64,000 nucleotides of DNA, taken from contig JAMLHW010000003.1 in the NCBI GenBank assembly GCA_023954475.1, positions 372,001 through 436,000 of the forward strand, in the 5' to 3' direction. This document shows, piece after piece, positions 35,657-43,281 of the stretch. The notes under the pieces are model-generated. The model saw only the letters and a list, made by a program, of their open reading frames with translations, did not search any database and had not been told where the DNA came from. The position numbers were made by a program, and so were the translations under genes. Every line of letters starts with the position of its first letter. The stretch's first letter is position 1. Source of the DNA: Anaerolineae bacterium. GTDB taxonomy: Bacteria; Chloroflexota; Anaerolineae; Promineifilales; Promineifilaceae.

Positions 35657-36525
35657 CACGGGTAGGGATCAGTTGTGGGATTGGGATAGGGCGCGGGCGT
35701 ATTGTCGCCATCCGGGTCAGGCGTGGCTGTGCCGATGGGCGGGGGCACTGTTTGCGTCACTGAGGGATCCGGCGTTCCGGTGACGGTCGGCGTATTTCCC
35801 GGTGTCGGTGTGCCTGGTGTCGGTGTCGCCGAACCAGTAACTGTTTGCGTTGCACTGACAGTGAGTGTCGCTGTCGGTGTCGGTGTTGACGTAACTGTCG
35901 CGGTTACCGTTGACGTCGCTGTCGGTGTCATCGTCGTTGTCGGTGTGGGCGTCGGTGTCGCAGTAGATGTGGGCGCTTCGACAGGCGGTGCGACAGGCGG
36001 CAATGTCGGCTGTATGACAACTCCGCCTGATTCTTCGGCCACGACTAGCCCGCCATTCAGCGCGATAGAAATAGGATTCGGCTGCACGATTTTGTGTACG
36101 TCCAGATACCAGACTGCGTCGGAAGCTGGTTCTTTACCACAGCCCAGAGGTCCACGATAGAGACGCCAGATGCCTTCAACTGTCATTGGGTAATCTTCAG
36201 GGAGTAGTGGCACCACTTTCTCGAATCCGACCGCATTCATTTGCAGACCGCTGTCGATCAACGCCCAACTGATGCGCGGCCCACGATAGGGTTGACAATT
36301 GATTTTGGGCAGGGCTGAAAATGAACCACTGACGCGAATGTTTTGATTGAGAAATTGATTCGGCGTGGCAGCGACTTCTTCAAATGTGACCGGTTTGGCG
36401 ACAGCAGAAAAATACAGTGTACCGGGTGTGGGGGTTGCCCGAATCGGCCGAATCTGGTTGTTGTTCTCAGATTGGCACGCAGCCAGCAGAAAAAGCAGGA
36501 TGATGAATAATAGATAGCGTCGCAT
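35656..36525 (-). CDS. Lipoprotein with Thr/Pro-rich C-terminal repeats
   Basis: 289 residues from the ATG at 36525; the upstream frame has no signal sequence. LLFIILLFLLAAC is a lipobox. A globular N-terminal part includes TPNQFLNQNIRVSGSFSALPKINC and four cysteines; the OB-fold-like strand pattern resembles periplasmic OB proteins, but this is weak. The C-terminal 130 residues are low-complexity repeats of T-P, T-V-T and T-G (STATPTPTPTTTMTP...), probably an extended, possibly glycosylated spacer. Translationally coupled to nudC. Confidence 0.7.
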   Translation of the reverse strand: MRRYLLFIILLFLLAACQSENNNQIRPIRATPTPGTLYFSAVAKPVTFEEVAATPNQFLNQNIRVSGSFSALPKINCQPYRGPRISWALIDSGLQMNAVGFEKVVPLLPEDYPMTVEGIWRLYRGPLGCGKEPASDAVWYLDVHKIVQPNPISIALNGGLVVAEESGGVVIQPTLPPVAPPVEAPTSTATPTPTPTTTMTPTATSTVTATVTSTPTPTATLTVSATQTVTGSATPTPGTPTPGNTPTVTGTPDPSVTQTVPPPIGTATPDPDGDNTPAPYPNPTTDPYP

Positions 36526-36612
36526 AAATGATAACCGCCGCAATTTGCACGCTAATTCTAACGGATAAGCTGTTAATGGCGAAATGGTGCAGGTGAATTT
36601 ATCGCACAAGTC

Positions 36613-37422
36613 TCATGCACCCTGGGTAGAGTGATTAAAACGAGGTTTGCGCTTCTCGACGAATGCTGCCACTGCCTCAATGTGATCGGCATGCGGCCAT
36701 TGTTGTTCAAATAGCGTCGATTCCAAAGCGTATGCCTGTTCAAGCGGCAAACCGTAGGATGCATAGACGAGTTGCTTGAGTGCGGCTTGCGCTTGATTGG
36801 GCAGGGTAAGCAGGATTGCCAATTCTGCTCGTACTACTGTGAGCAAATCCTGATTGTGTGGCACTTCGCGGTGAATCAGACCGACGCGATGTGCTTCCTC
36901 CGATGTCAGAACACGCCCAGTGAGCAGGATTTCCAATGCGCGGCTCTGACCTATCAGCCGCACGAGTCGCGCCGTGCCGCCCCAGCCGGTTGTCAGCCCC
37001 ACTTTGACCTGCACAAAATGCAGCCGCGCCGTATCGACCATGTAGCGCAGGTCGCACGCCGTGATGATTTCGCAGCCGCCACCGTAGGCGTCACCGTTGA
37101 TGGCCGCAACGGTTGGGCAGGAGAGTTCTGTCAAGCGATGCAGTGCATTGCCCATGATGCGATTGAGCCGACGCGCCGTTGCGACGTCGAGATGACCGAC
37201 GTGTTCTTTGATGTCGCCGCCGGCGACGAAGGTGCGATTGCCTGTGCCGGTGATGATCAAGGCGCGTAGCGTGCCGTTGGCGTGATCGCTGTGTGCCTGT
37301 TCAACGGCGGCGGCGAATTGTTCTTGCGCTTCCCAGTTGAGGGCATTGAGGGATTTCGGCCGATTGACCTGCACCGTGCCAACGGCATGATCAATAGAAT
37401 AAACAATGGGCTTTTCTTTCAT
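36613..37422 (-). CDS. Enoyl-CoA hydratase/isomerase (crotonase family)
   Basis: 269 residues; GGAG precedes the ATG. Crotonase-fold features: VNRPKSLNALNWEAQ, oxyanion-hole segments FVAGGDIKEHVGH and INGDAYGGGCEIITACDLRYM, then FVQVKVGLTTGWGGTARL. The second catalytic-position residue is Thr/Gly where hydratases have Glu, so the reaction (hydratase, isomerase or other) is not certain. A decayed copy of its first 25 codons lies about 0.8 kb upstream, beyond the toxin-antitoxin pair. Confidence 0.9.
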   Translation of the reverse strand: MKEKPIVYSIDHAVGTVQVNRPKSLNALNWEAQEQFAAAVEQAHSDHANGTLRALIITGTGNRTFVAGGDIKEHVGHLDVATARRLNRIMGNALHRLTELSCPTVAAINGDAYGGGCEIITACDLRYMVDTARLHFVQVKVGLTTGWGGTARLVRLIGQSRALEILLTGRVLTSEEAHRVGLIHREVPHNQDLLTVVRAELAILLTLPNQAQAALKQLVYASYGLPLEQAYALESTLFEQQWPHADHIEAVAAFVEKRKPRFNHSTQGA

Positions 37423-37467
37423 GACTTTTATCTCCGGGTAAACAACCTTAACTAATCGCAAATTCCC

Positions 37468-37503
37468 TTGACAAAGGAGTATTTTGGTGTCATATTTGAC
37501 ACC
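37468..37503 (+). promoter_or_regulatory. Promoter and operator of PIN/RHH toxin-antitoxin operon
   Basis: TTGACA (37468-37473) and CATATT (37491-37496) with a 17-nt spacer predict a transcription start within about 8 nt of the ATG at 37504, so the mRNA would be nearly leaderless. A perfect palindrome GGTGTCA-TATT-TGACACC (37486-37503) covers the -10 and abuts the ATG. This fits autorepression by the RHH antitoxin. Confidence 0.7.
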
Positions 37504-37926
37504 ATGAGAGTGGTCGTTGACACCAATATTCTCGTCGCAGCATTGCGATCAGGGCGCGGTGCGTCTGCGTTATTTTTACGTCTGATTCCTGATCATCGAT
37601 TTCAGTTGTGTTTGTCGCTTCCGTTGTATTTCGAATACCTCGATGTAGCGTTACGGCCTGAGCACCGGCTCGAAGGTTTATCGGAGCAACAAATAGTAAG
37701 TGCTATTCGATACCTGACAGCGCAATCGTATCATCAGGAAATATATTTTCACTGGCGACCTTTTTTACCGGACAGCAGTGACGACATGGTATTGGAATTG
37801 GCCGTTGCTGCTCAAGCGCAATACATTATAACCTTTAACATAAAGGATTTTCGTGGAATTGAACGATTTGGGATTACAGCAATCAAACCACGGGACTTTT
37901 TAGTTACGATTGGAGAGTTAAAATGA
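37504..37926 (+). CDS. PIN-domain toxin (VapC-like ribonuclease)
   Basis: 140 residues. PIN fold: VVVDTNILVAALRSG carries the first Asp, LYFEYLDVAL an acidic residue, and DSSDDMVLELAVAAQAQYIITFNIKDF the remaining acids, matching the 'putative toxin-antitoxin PIN family' group. Such enzymes are Mg-dependent RNases, often cutting tRNA. The ATG is preceded by no usable ribosome-binding site at normal spacing, agreeing with leaderless translation. Toxin gene first, ATGA overlap with the antitoxin. Confidence 0.9.
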   Translation: MRVVVDTNILVAALRSGRGASALFLRLIPDHRFQLCLSLPLYFEYLDVALRPEHRLEGLSEQQIVSAIRYLTAQSYHQEIYFHWRPFLPDSSDDMVLELAVAAQAQYIITFNIKDFRGIERFGITAIKPRDFLVTIGELK

Positions 37927-38159
37927 CAGCTTTTACAGTCAGGCTCCCTGAAAGTTTGCACAAACAAATCAAGCAGTTGGCAAAAGATGAGGGGATATCG
38001 CTGAATCAATTTTTGACGTTGGCGGCTGCCGAAAAGATGAGTGCCTTACGGACTATCGATTACTTGCGTCTAGAAGCTGAAAAAGGCAGTCGTGAAGACT
38101 TTGATGCGCTGCTTGCTGCGCTTCCAGATGCACCACCGTTACCAGGTGATGAAATCTGA
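37923..38159 (+). CDS. Ribbon-helix-helix antitoxin
   Basis: 78 residues. FTVRLPESLHKQIKQLAKDEG-ISLNQFLTLAAAEKM is a ribbon-helix-helix (Arc/HicB-C/CopG-like) DNA-binding unit. The C-terminal part (SREDFDALLAALPDAPPLP) is probably the disordered segment that blocks the PIN toxin. The start overlaps the toxin stop (ATGA). As dimers the RHH could bind the palindrome in the operon's promoter. Confidence 0.88.
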   Translation: MTAFTVRLPESLHKQIKQLAKDEGISLNQFLTLAAAEKMSALRTIDYLRLEAEKGSREDFDALLAALPDAPPLPGDEI

Positions 38160-38173
38160 TGAGAATTGCGTCA

Positions 38174-38247
38174 TTCGGCCGATTGACCTGCAACGTGCCA
38201 ACGCCGTCATCAATTGAGTAGATTATTAGTTGAGAGGACATTGAATT
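38174..38247 (-). pseudogene. Remnant of a second enoyl-CoA hydratase gene (5' end)
   Basis: The minus strand encodes YSIDDGVGTLQVNRP, close to YSIDHAVGTVQVNRP at the start of the crotonase gene at 36.6-37.4 kb. The nucleotide match runs over about 48 nt with some nine differences and stops sharply at NRP, next to the 3' end of the antitoxin gene. The rest of the gene is gone. This suggests an old tandem paralogue cut by the arrival of the TA module or island. Confidence 0.65.
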
Positions 38248-38253
38248 GACCAA

Positions 38254-38567
38254 TAATGGTTAGGAACTGATGGCTAGACAGTTTAGCAAAGTTCACTGCC
38301 GACCCTGTTGCTCCCTTAGATGATTCAGCCAATTCCTTGAGTTTGACAGCATACTATCAATTTACCTTACCATTTTGCAATGGACGAATGAACGGCGTAT
38401 TATCCCATATGGTAAGTGTATGGTTAGCGACGCGGTCCCTGCGTCAAGAAAGGTCTATTCGATTCATGGCCTGACAGAGCTTATTCTAGGCCAAATCTGG
38501 ACAATAATCACGCTCTCTGGAACGCTTTTTACCTCGTTAGCTCGTTTCTAGTAGCCGATTTTGGGAA
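38254..38567. other. AT-rich non-coding leader of the methyltransferase island
   Basis: About 310 nt with no ORF. The only structure I see is an inverted repeat CTTACCAT (38366-38373) and ATGGTAAG (38409-38416). A TTGACA at 38343 has no good -10 at normal spacing, so I do not name a promoter. No tRNA, att-like direct repeat or integrase is visible. Confidence 0.5.
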
Positions 38568-39854
38568 ATGAACGATATGCAGAAATTACCACAAAGACAA
38601 CCAGTATTCGCTGACATATTTGCCGGTTGTGGTGGGTTGTCATTGGGATTAATTAATGCGGGATGGCAAGGTGTTTTTGCTATCGAAAAACATCCTCATG
38701 CTTTTGAAACACTAAAAACAAACTTAATGTCACCTGAAAATGAGTTCTTTTGCTGGCCTGAGTGGCTACCTCGTAACCCAATAGATGTATCCAAGTTTGT
38801 AACGCAATATGAAGAAAAACTAACCAGCCTTAAGGGTAAGCTGACTCTTTTGGCAGGCGGGCCACCATGTCAGGGGTTTTCACTAGCGGGGGAGCGTGCT
38901 CACACTGATCCCCGTAATTTACTTGTCAAAGAGTATATTAAAGTCGTTAGCATATTGGAACCAAGAATTCTGTTGATAGAAAATGTTCAAGGTTTTGCAT
39001 TAGCTTTTAAGAAGAATGGAAACGGCAAACATAAATACATTCCGTATTCCGATTTTGTAATCAAACAGTTGGAAAGTTTAGGGTATAAGGCATTTCATGA
39101 AACCATTAATTTTAGTGACTATGGTGTACCACAATTTAGAAGGCGTTTCATCCTTATTGCCGTAAAGAAAAGTGATCCTTTGCTTACAAAACTAAATGGA
39201 AGAACCCCATTTGAATTATTAGTAGCAACGAGAAAAGAATTCTTGTCGTCAAAAGGGCTTTCCTCTGAATTGCCGGTTTCGGTCAAACAAGCCATTGGTG
39301 ACCTAGAAGTACATGCTAAAGAGTTGGTTGAAAGTAATGATTCGCCTATTAAAGGGTTCAAGCAAATCGCATATAAATCTAGTTGCTTTAGCTCTTCATT
39401 TATTGAGTTAATGCGTAAAAATTATGCAGATGCACCCAATAGCTTGCGTTTACCGAGACATAGACCACAGACGACTGCACAGTTTAAAAGGATTATAGAT
39501 TCTTGTACATTGGGAAAGACAATCAGCAAAGATGACAGAATACGTTTGGGCATCAGTAAACGTGCTATAACGCCTCTAGATGAAAATTTGCCTTCGGTAA
39601 CAGTTACGACTCTACCAGATGACATCATCCATTACTCAGAACCCAGAATTTTAACTGTAAGGGAAAATGCGAGATTACAAACATTTCCTGATTGGTTTGA
39701 GTTTAGAGGGAACTACACGACAGGTGGATCCAAGCGAAAGAATGACTGTCCTCGTTACACACAAGTAGGTAATGCTGTGCCGCCTTTATTTGCTGAGGCG
39801 ATTGGGCTGATTTTGAAAGATTTAGCCTCGTACAAGGGGTTAACATATGAATAA
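38568..39854 (+). CDS. DNA (cytosine-5) methyltransferase
   Basis: 428 residues, typical monomeric C5 methyltransferase order. Motif I is DIFAGCGGLSLG, motif IV with the catalytic Cys is GGPPCQGFS, motif VI is LLIENV, motif VIII is PQFRRRFILIAV, then the variable target-recognition region (residues about 230-330), motif IX around LTVRENARLQTFPD, and motif X QVGNAVPP. All catalytic residues are present, so it should be active. Target sequence unknown. The codons and bases are AT-rich compared with neighbours, and it contains none of the TCGGCCGA copies common elsewhere. No restriction endonuclease is adjacent. It overlaps the next gene by 8 nt. The ATG at 38577 is an alternative start. Confidence 0.95.
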   Translation: MNDMQKLPQRQPVFADIFAGCGGLSLGLINAGWQGVFAIEKHPHAFETLKTNLMSPENEFFCWPEWLPRNPIDVSKFVTQYEEKLTSLKGKLTLLAGGPPCQGFSLAGERAHTDPRNLLVKEYIKVVSILEPRILLIENVQGFALAFKKNGNGKHKYIPYSDFVIKQLESLGYKAFHETINFSDYGVPQFRRRFILIAVKKSDPLLTKLNGRTPFELLVATRKEFLSSKGLSSELPVSVKQAIGDLEVHAKELVESNDSPIKGFKQIAYKSSCFSSSFIELMRKNYADAPNSLRLPRHRPQTTAQFKRIIDSCTLGKTISKDDRIRLGISKRAITPLDENLPSVTVTTLPDDIIHYSEPRILTVRENARLQTFPDWFEFRGNYTTGGSKRKNDCPRYTQVGNAVPPLFAEAIGLILKDLASYKGLTYE

Positions 39855-42228
39855 GACCCTTCATTTTAAAACTAACACGCTTCTGAAAAACCTCATTGGT
39901 AAAGACTTGATTAATGACGACAATATTGCGATTGTTGAGTTAGTGAAAAATAGTTATGACGCAAATTCAGACAATGTATTGGTAAGATTTACTCATTTTT
40001 CATCAAAAGGAATATCGACCGATTTATCGGAAATACTTATTCTTGATAAAGGTTCTGGAATGAATCTGTCTGATATTGAAGATAAGTGGCTTAACATTGC
40101 TTATTCTGAAAAAATTTTGGAGGAAAAGAAGGATGGCGCTTATTTAGCAGGGAATAAGGGGATTGGTAGATTTTCCTGCGATAGATTAGGTGAACAGCTT
40201 GATCTCCTTACACGGCAAGATGGCAGACGTTTACTTCATTTACAAATCCATTGGCCGGAATTTGAAGTTGAAGGTGACAAGGACTTGACAATTCAAGAAA
40301 TTGATTTAGCAGTTCGAGCAATCGATGATGCCGAAGCCGCTAAAATTGCAGGTATTCATAAATTTCCTGAGCATGGCACTGTTTTAGTAATTTCAAAACT
40401 CAGAAGTGTTTGGAACCGTGACCGCCTCAAAGACCTGAAAACTTCATTGGAGAAGTTTTTAAATCCCAATCAACTTTTCCTACGAGACAAATTTAAGATT
40501 AATCTTTCAGTTCCAGATTTTGAAAAAGCTGATAAAAACAAAAGCTATCCTGATCGCATTAATGTGGAAATTCAAAATCAGATTTTTGATAAGCTAAAAT
40601 TTAATTCCACCTACATTGAGGCAAAAATTTCTGAAGATAACAAAACCGTCTCAACAACTCTTTACCATGAAGGTGAAAAGGTTTTTGATCTCGTAGAACT
40701 CAATGAACGGTATCATCTTCTTTCAGGAACCCATATTGTTATTTATTATCTGAATCCCTACAAAAAGGCTTATTTCAAGCGTCAAACCGGCGTTCGTTCA
40801 GTCGATTTTGGTTCTATTTTTCTTTTTTTAAACGGATTTCGCATTGCACCCTACGGTGACAGAGGTGATGACTGGCTAGGTTTAGACGTTCGAAAGACTC
40901 AAGGGACTTCTCGATATTTAGGTAGCCGTGATGTTGTGGGAAGAATTGAAATTACCGGAAGCGAGAAAGAGTTCAAGCCTATCTCAAGTCGGGAAGGGTT
41001 GAAGAAAACTGCTTCATTTAACCAGCTTCGCGAGGAATTTTTTCTTGATGTACTTCGAAAACTGGAGAAATTTGTTGTTGAAGGTCTTCAATGGGACAGT
41101 ATTCCGGATTCATTGCGTCAAACGATTCGTTTAGAAGAGGGTCTTGATTGGGATAATACGCAGGAGCAATACGTAGAGTCTTGGGAGCGTAAACAACAGC
41201 GAATCGCTTTGTCTATCATGACTCTGATTGGTTCATCGCCAGATCGCATCATTAGATTTTGGTTTAATCCGTCCCTGTTAGAAGGAGTGTTCGAAAGTCG
41301 TCAAGAAGAAGTGAAGAATTTGTTGGATGATATTGAAGGTTTTGAACCCGATAAAATTGACTCCAGTTTAACTAGAAACCTCTCAAAAATCAGGAGAATA
41401 ATTACTGAAAAAGAAGAGGAAGCGAAAACTGCGAAAGCAGATGCCGCTGATTTGCGGGTAGAAGTTGCAAAACAACGGGCAAAAGTCGCAAAACAAGACA
41501 AGAAAATTTCGAAGTTGGAAGCTGAAACAGAAACTTATCGTGCTCAAACATTCTTTTATGAACAAATCTCATCACTTAACGTTAAGCAATTGTTATCTTA
41601 TCATCACCAAATAAACCTCGACTCTCATAAGGTTGATAATTATTTAGCAAAAGCCGTTAAGGGGCTTCGCAATTCTAACAGTACAAGAGAAATTTTAGAC
41701 AATTTACAGAAAGCATCTTTGATTAATAAACGAATAGCTACTGTAGCCCAGTACGCTACAAAAGCAGATTTTCGTTCAGGTATAAAAAAAGAGCTTACAG
41801 ATATACCTGCTTACATTGAACAGTATCTATTACGAGTAGCCACAGATTTCAATGCAACTGGTCTGAAACTAGAAGTTATTAATACCGTTCAAGAATTATT
41901 TGAGATAAAAGTCAGCCGGGTTGAGATTTCCATTTTAATAGACAATATTATAAGCAACGCTCATAAGGCTCAATCAACCAGGCTAACCGTGACAATTTCT
42001 AAATTGTCGACAAATCGATTACAAATCTCTTTTATTGACGATGGAAAAGGTTTGTCTGATGAACTACCAGGTGTTGACTCAATGTTTGAACTAGGTGTTA
42101 CAACAACATCTGGTTCGGGGTTGGGTCTTTATCACGTTAAGAATATTGTTGAAAAAATTGATGGGAAAATCACAGCCATACCGCTTGAGCCTAATGGTAT
42201 GGAATTTAGAATAGAGGTTACAAAATGA
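39847..42228 (+). CDS. Dual-GHKL ATPase (MORC-like N-terminus, histidine-kinase-like C-terminus)
   Basis: 793 residues. The N-terminal module is HSP90/MutL/MORC-like: N-box E31-x-x-K-N35-SYDAN, G1 box D67-KGSG-M, G2 region GNKGIGRFS (102-110). A beta-strand S5-like region follows, including the lysine-bearing SSREGLKKTASF. Residues about 510-570 are a Lys/Glu/Ala-rich coiled coil. Then comes a helical segment with SLNVKQLLSYHHQI (H586/H587), resembling a DHp phosphoacceptor helix. A second GHKL domain follows: N-box D699-NIISNA, G1 DDGKGL (731-736), G2 SGSGLGL (755-761), as in sensor histidine kinases. Proteins with a MORC-like ATPase are known in restriction-modification neighbourhoods ('paraMORCs'). 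Overlaps both neighbours by 8 and 4 nt. Confidence 0.9.
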   Translation: MNKTLHFKTNTLLKNLIGKDLINDDNIAIVELVKNSYDANSDNVLVRFTHFSSKGISTDLSEILILDKGSGMNLSDIEDKWLNIAYSEKILEEKKDGAYLAGNKGIGRFSCDRLGEQLDLLTRQDGRRLLHLQIHWPEFEVEGDKDLTIQEIDLAVRAIDDAEAAKIAGIHKFPEHGTVLVISKLRSVWNRDRLKDLKTSLEKFLNPNQLFLRDKFKINLSVPDFEKADKNKSYPDRINVEIQNQIFDKLKFNSTYIEAKISEDNKTVSTTLYHEGEKVFDLVELNERYHLLSGTHIVIYYLNPYKKAYFKRQTGVRSVDFGSIFLFLNGFRIAPYGDRGDDWLGLDVRKTQGTSRYLGSRDVVGRIEITGSEKEFKPISSREGLKKTASFNQLREEFFLDVLRKLEKFVVEGLQWDSIPDSLRQTIRLEEGLDWDNTQEQYVESWERKQQRIALSIMTLIGSSPDRIIRFWFNPSLLEGVFESRQEEVKNLLDDIEGFEPDKIDSSLTRNLSKIRRIITEKEEEAKTAKADAADLRVEVAKQRAKVAKQDKKISKLEAETETYRAQTFFYEQISSLNVKQLLSYHHQINLDSHKVDNYLAKAVKGLRNSNSTREILDNLQKASLINKRIATVAQYATKADFRSGIKKELTDIPAYIEQYLLRVATDFNATGLKLEVINTVQELFEIKVSRVEISILIDNIISNAHKAQSTRLTVTISKLSTNRLQISFIDDGKGLSDELPGVDSMFELGVTTTSGSGLGLYHVKNIVEKIDGKITAIPLEPNGMEFRIEVTK

Positions 42229-43127
42229 GGCTTGTTTTCTCGGTCCTTTGGTTTGATGATGATGAGGAATATTTTGATTCTTTGGACCTAGAGCCATTAG
42301 AAAATGAAATTTCATCTTGGGGATTCTGGCCTGAAATTGAAAAAGTTACAACACCTGAAGAATTTATCAGTCATTCGCCTTTTAAGTCATATGACCTGAT
42401 TGTTGTGGATCGCAATTTAGAAGGTTATGAAGATGGCCAAGAGTTCATTGCAAATATCAGAAAAAACGCAATATACACCGAAATCATTTTCTATACCGCT
42501 GGCAATACAAGTGATTTATGGGAAGCAATTCGCGACAAAGAACTTGAAGGAATATTTGTTTCATCCAGAAATAACCTTTTATCTAAAATCGCAGCAGTAG
42601 GTCGCCAAGCTATTCGCAAAATTCTTGATCTTGAGAATGTGCGAGGTATTGTAATGGCAGAAGTTGGTGAATTAGATCTTTTACTAGATGAGATAATCAC
42701 ACTAGGAATAGAAAGTTTATCTGAGGAAGACCGTTCGCCAATATTCCAAAGATTTCATGAGAATGCTGTTAGTCAAACCAATAAATGTGCCATTGCTTTA
42801 AATGATTTTATCGAACAGCCAAATGCCGTTGGAATGCTTGCACTTTGTGATAGTGATAAACGCTGGCAAACCTTTAATCGTTTACGAAAAGCTCATATCA
42901 AATTAAAGGGCAAGGAGAAACCAGGAAATTATGTTCAAGACATATTGCGTCCTCGAAATTTCTTAGCTCATGGGAAACCTGAGCCTCGTGAAAATGGAGG
43001 GTACCTATTCCGTTATAAGGATAAAGAATATTATTTTGACGATGAGGTTAGTCAAGGGCTTAGGCAAACGATTTTAAGATACAAGAATGTGTTTTCAAGT
43101 TTCATTGATCTCATTAAAGAGGAGTAG
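42225..43127 (+). CDS. Receiver-like protein with C-terminal HEPN-type motif
   Basis: 300 residues. Residues 1-125 look like a response-regulator receiver: VLWFDDDEEY (acidic pocket D11-D13), LIVVDRNLEG with D62 at the phosphoacceptor place, and IIFYTAGN with T91. The usual late Lys is not evident (FVSSRNN), so it is at least partly degenerate. Residues 170-300 are helical and hold LRPRNFLAHGK, i.e. R244-N-F-L-A-H249, the R-x4-H form of the HEPN RNase motif. The simplest reading is an effector ribonuclease controlled by the upstream kinase-like ATPase (inference). Start overlaps the upstream stop (ATGA). AT-rich like the rest of the island. Confidence 0.82.
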   Translation: MRLVFSVLWFDDDEEYFDSLDLEPLENEISSWGFWPEIEKVTTPEEFISHSPFKSYDLIVVDRNLEGYEDGQEFIANIRKNAIYTEIIFYTAGNTSDLWEAIRDKELEGIFVSSRNNLLSKIAAVGRQAIRKILDLENVRGIVMAEVGELDLLLDEIITLGIESLSEEDRSPIFQRFHENAVSQTNKCAIALNDFIEQPNAVGMLALCDSDKRWQTFNRLRKAHIKLKGKEKPGNYVQDILRPRNFLAHGKPEPRENGGYLFRYKDKEYYFDDEVSQGLRQTILRYKNVFSSFIDLIKEE

Positions 43128-43281
43128 TGCATTACTAGACTGTACTCTTGTGTTTCTTTATTTACAGTTCATTGCATTGGTCGAATGGTTTATGCCAGTG
43201 TCCGCACTTCAGTCTACCCCATGTGGCGATAGTATCGATGAGATCGGCCGATAATGCCACAGTAAACCCATCGCATCGCAA

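Noticed and set aside
38568-39854. The island methyltransferase as the enzyme that acts on TCGGCCGA
   Set aside because: Nothing in the sequence gives its target. The island itself lacks the motif. A link is possible but unsupported.
38568-43127. The three-gene island as BREX, DISARM or a type II restriction-modification system
   Set aside because: No PglZ, BrxC, DrmA-E, restriction endonuclease or helicase is present beside the methyltransferase. Only the methyltransferase is shared with such systems.
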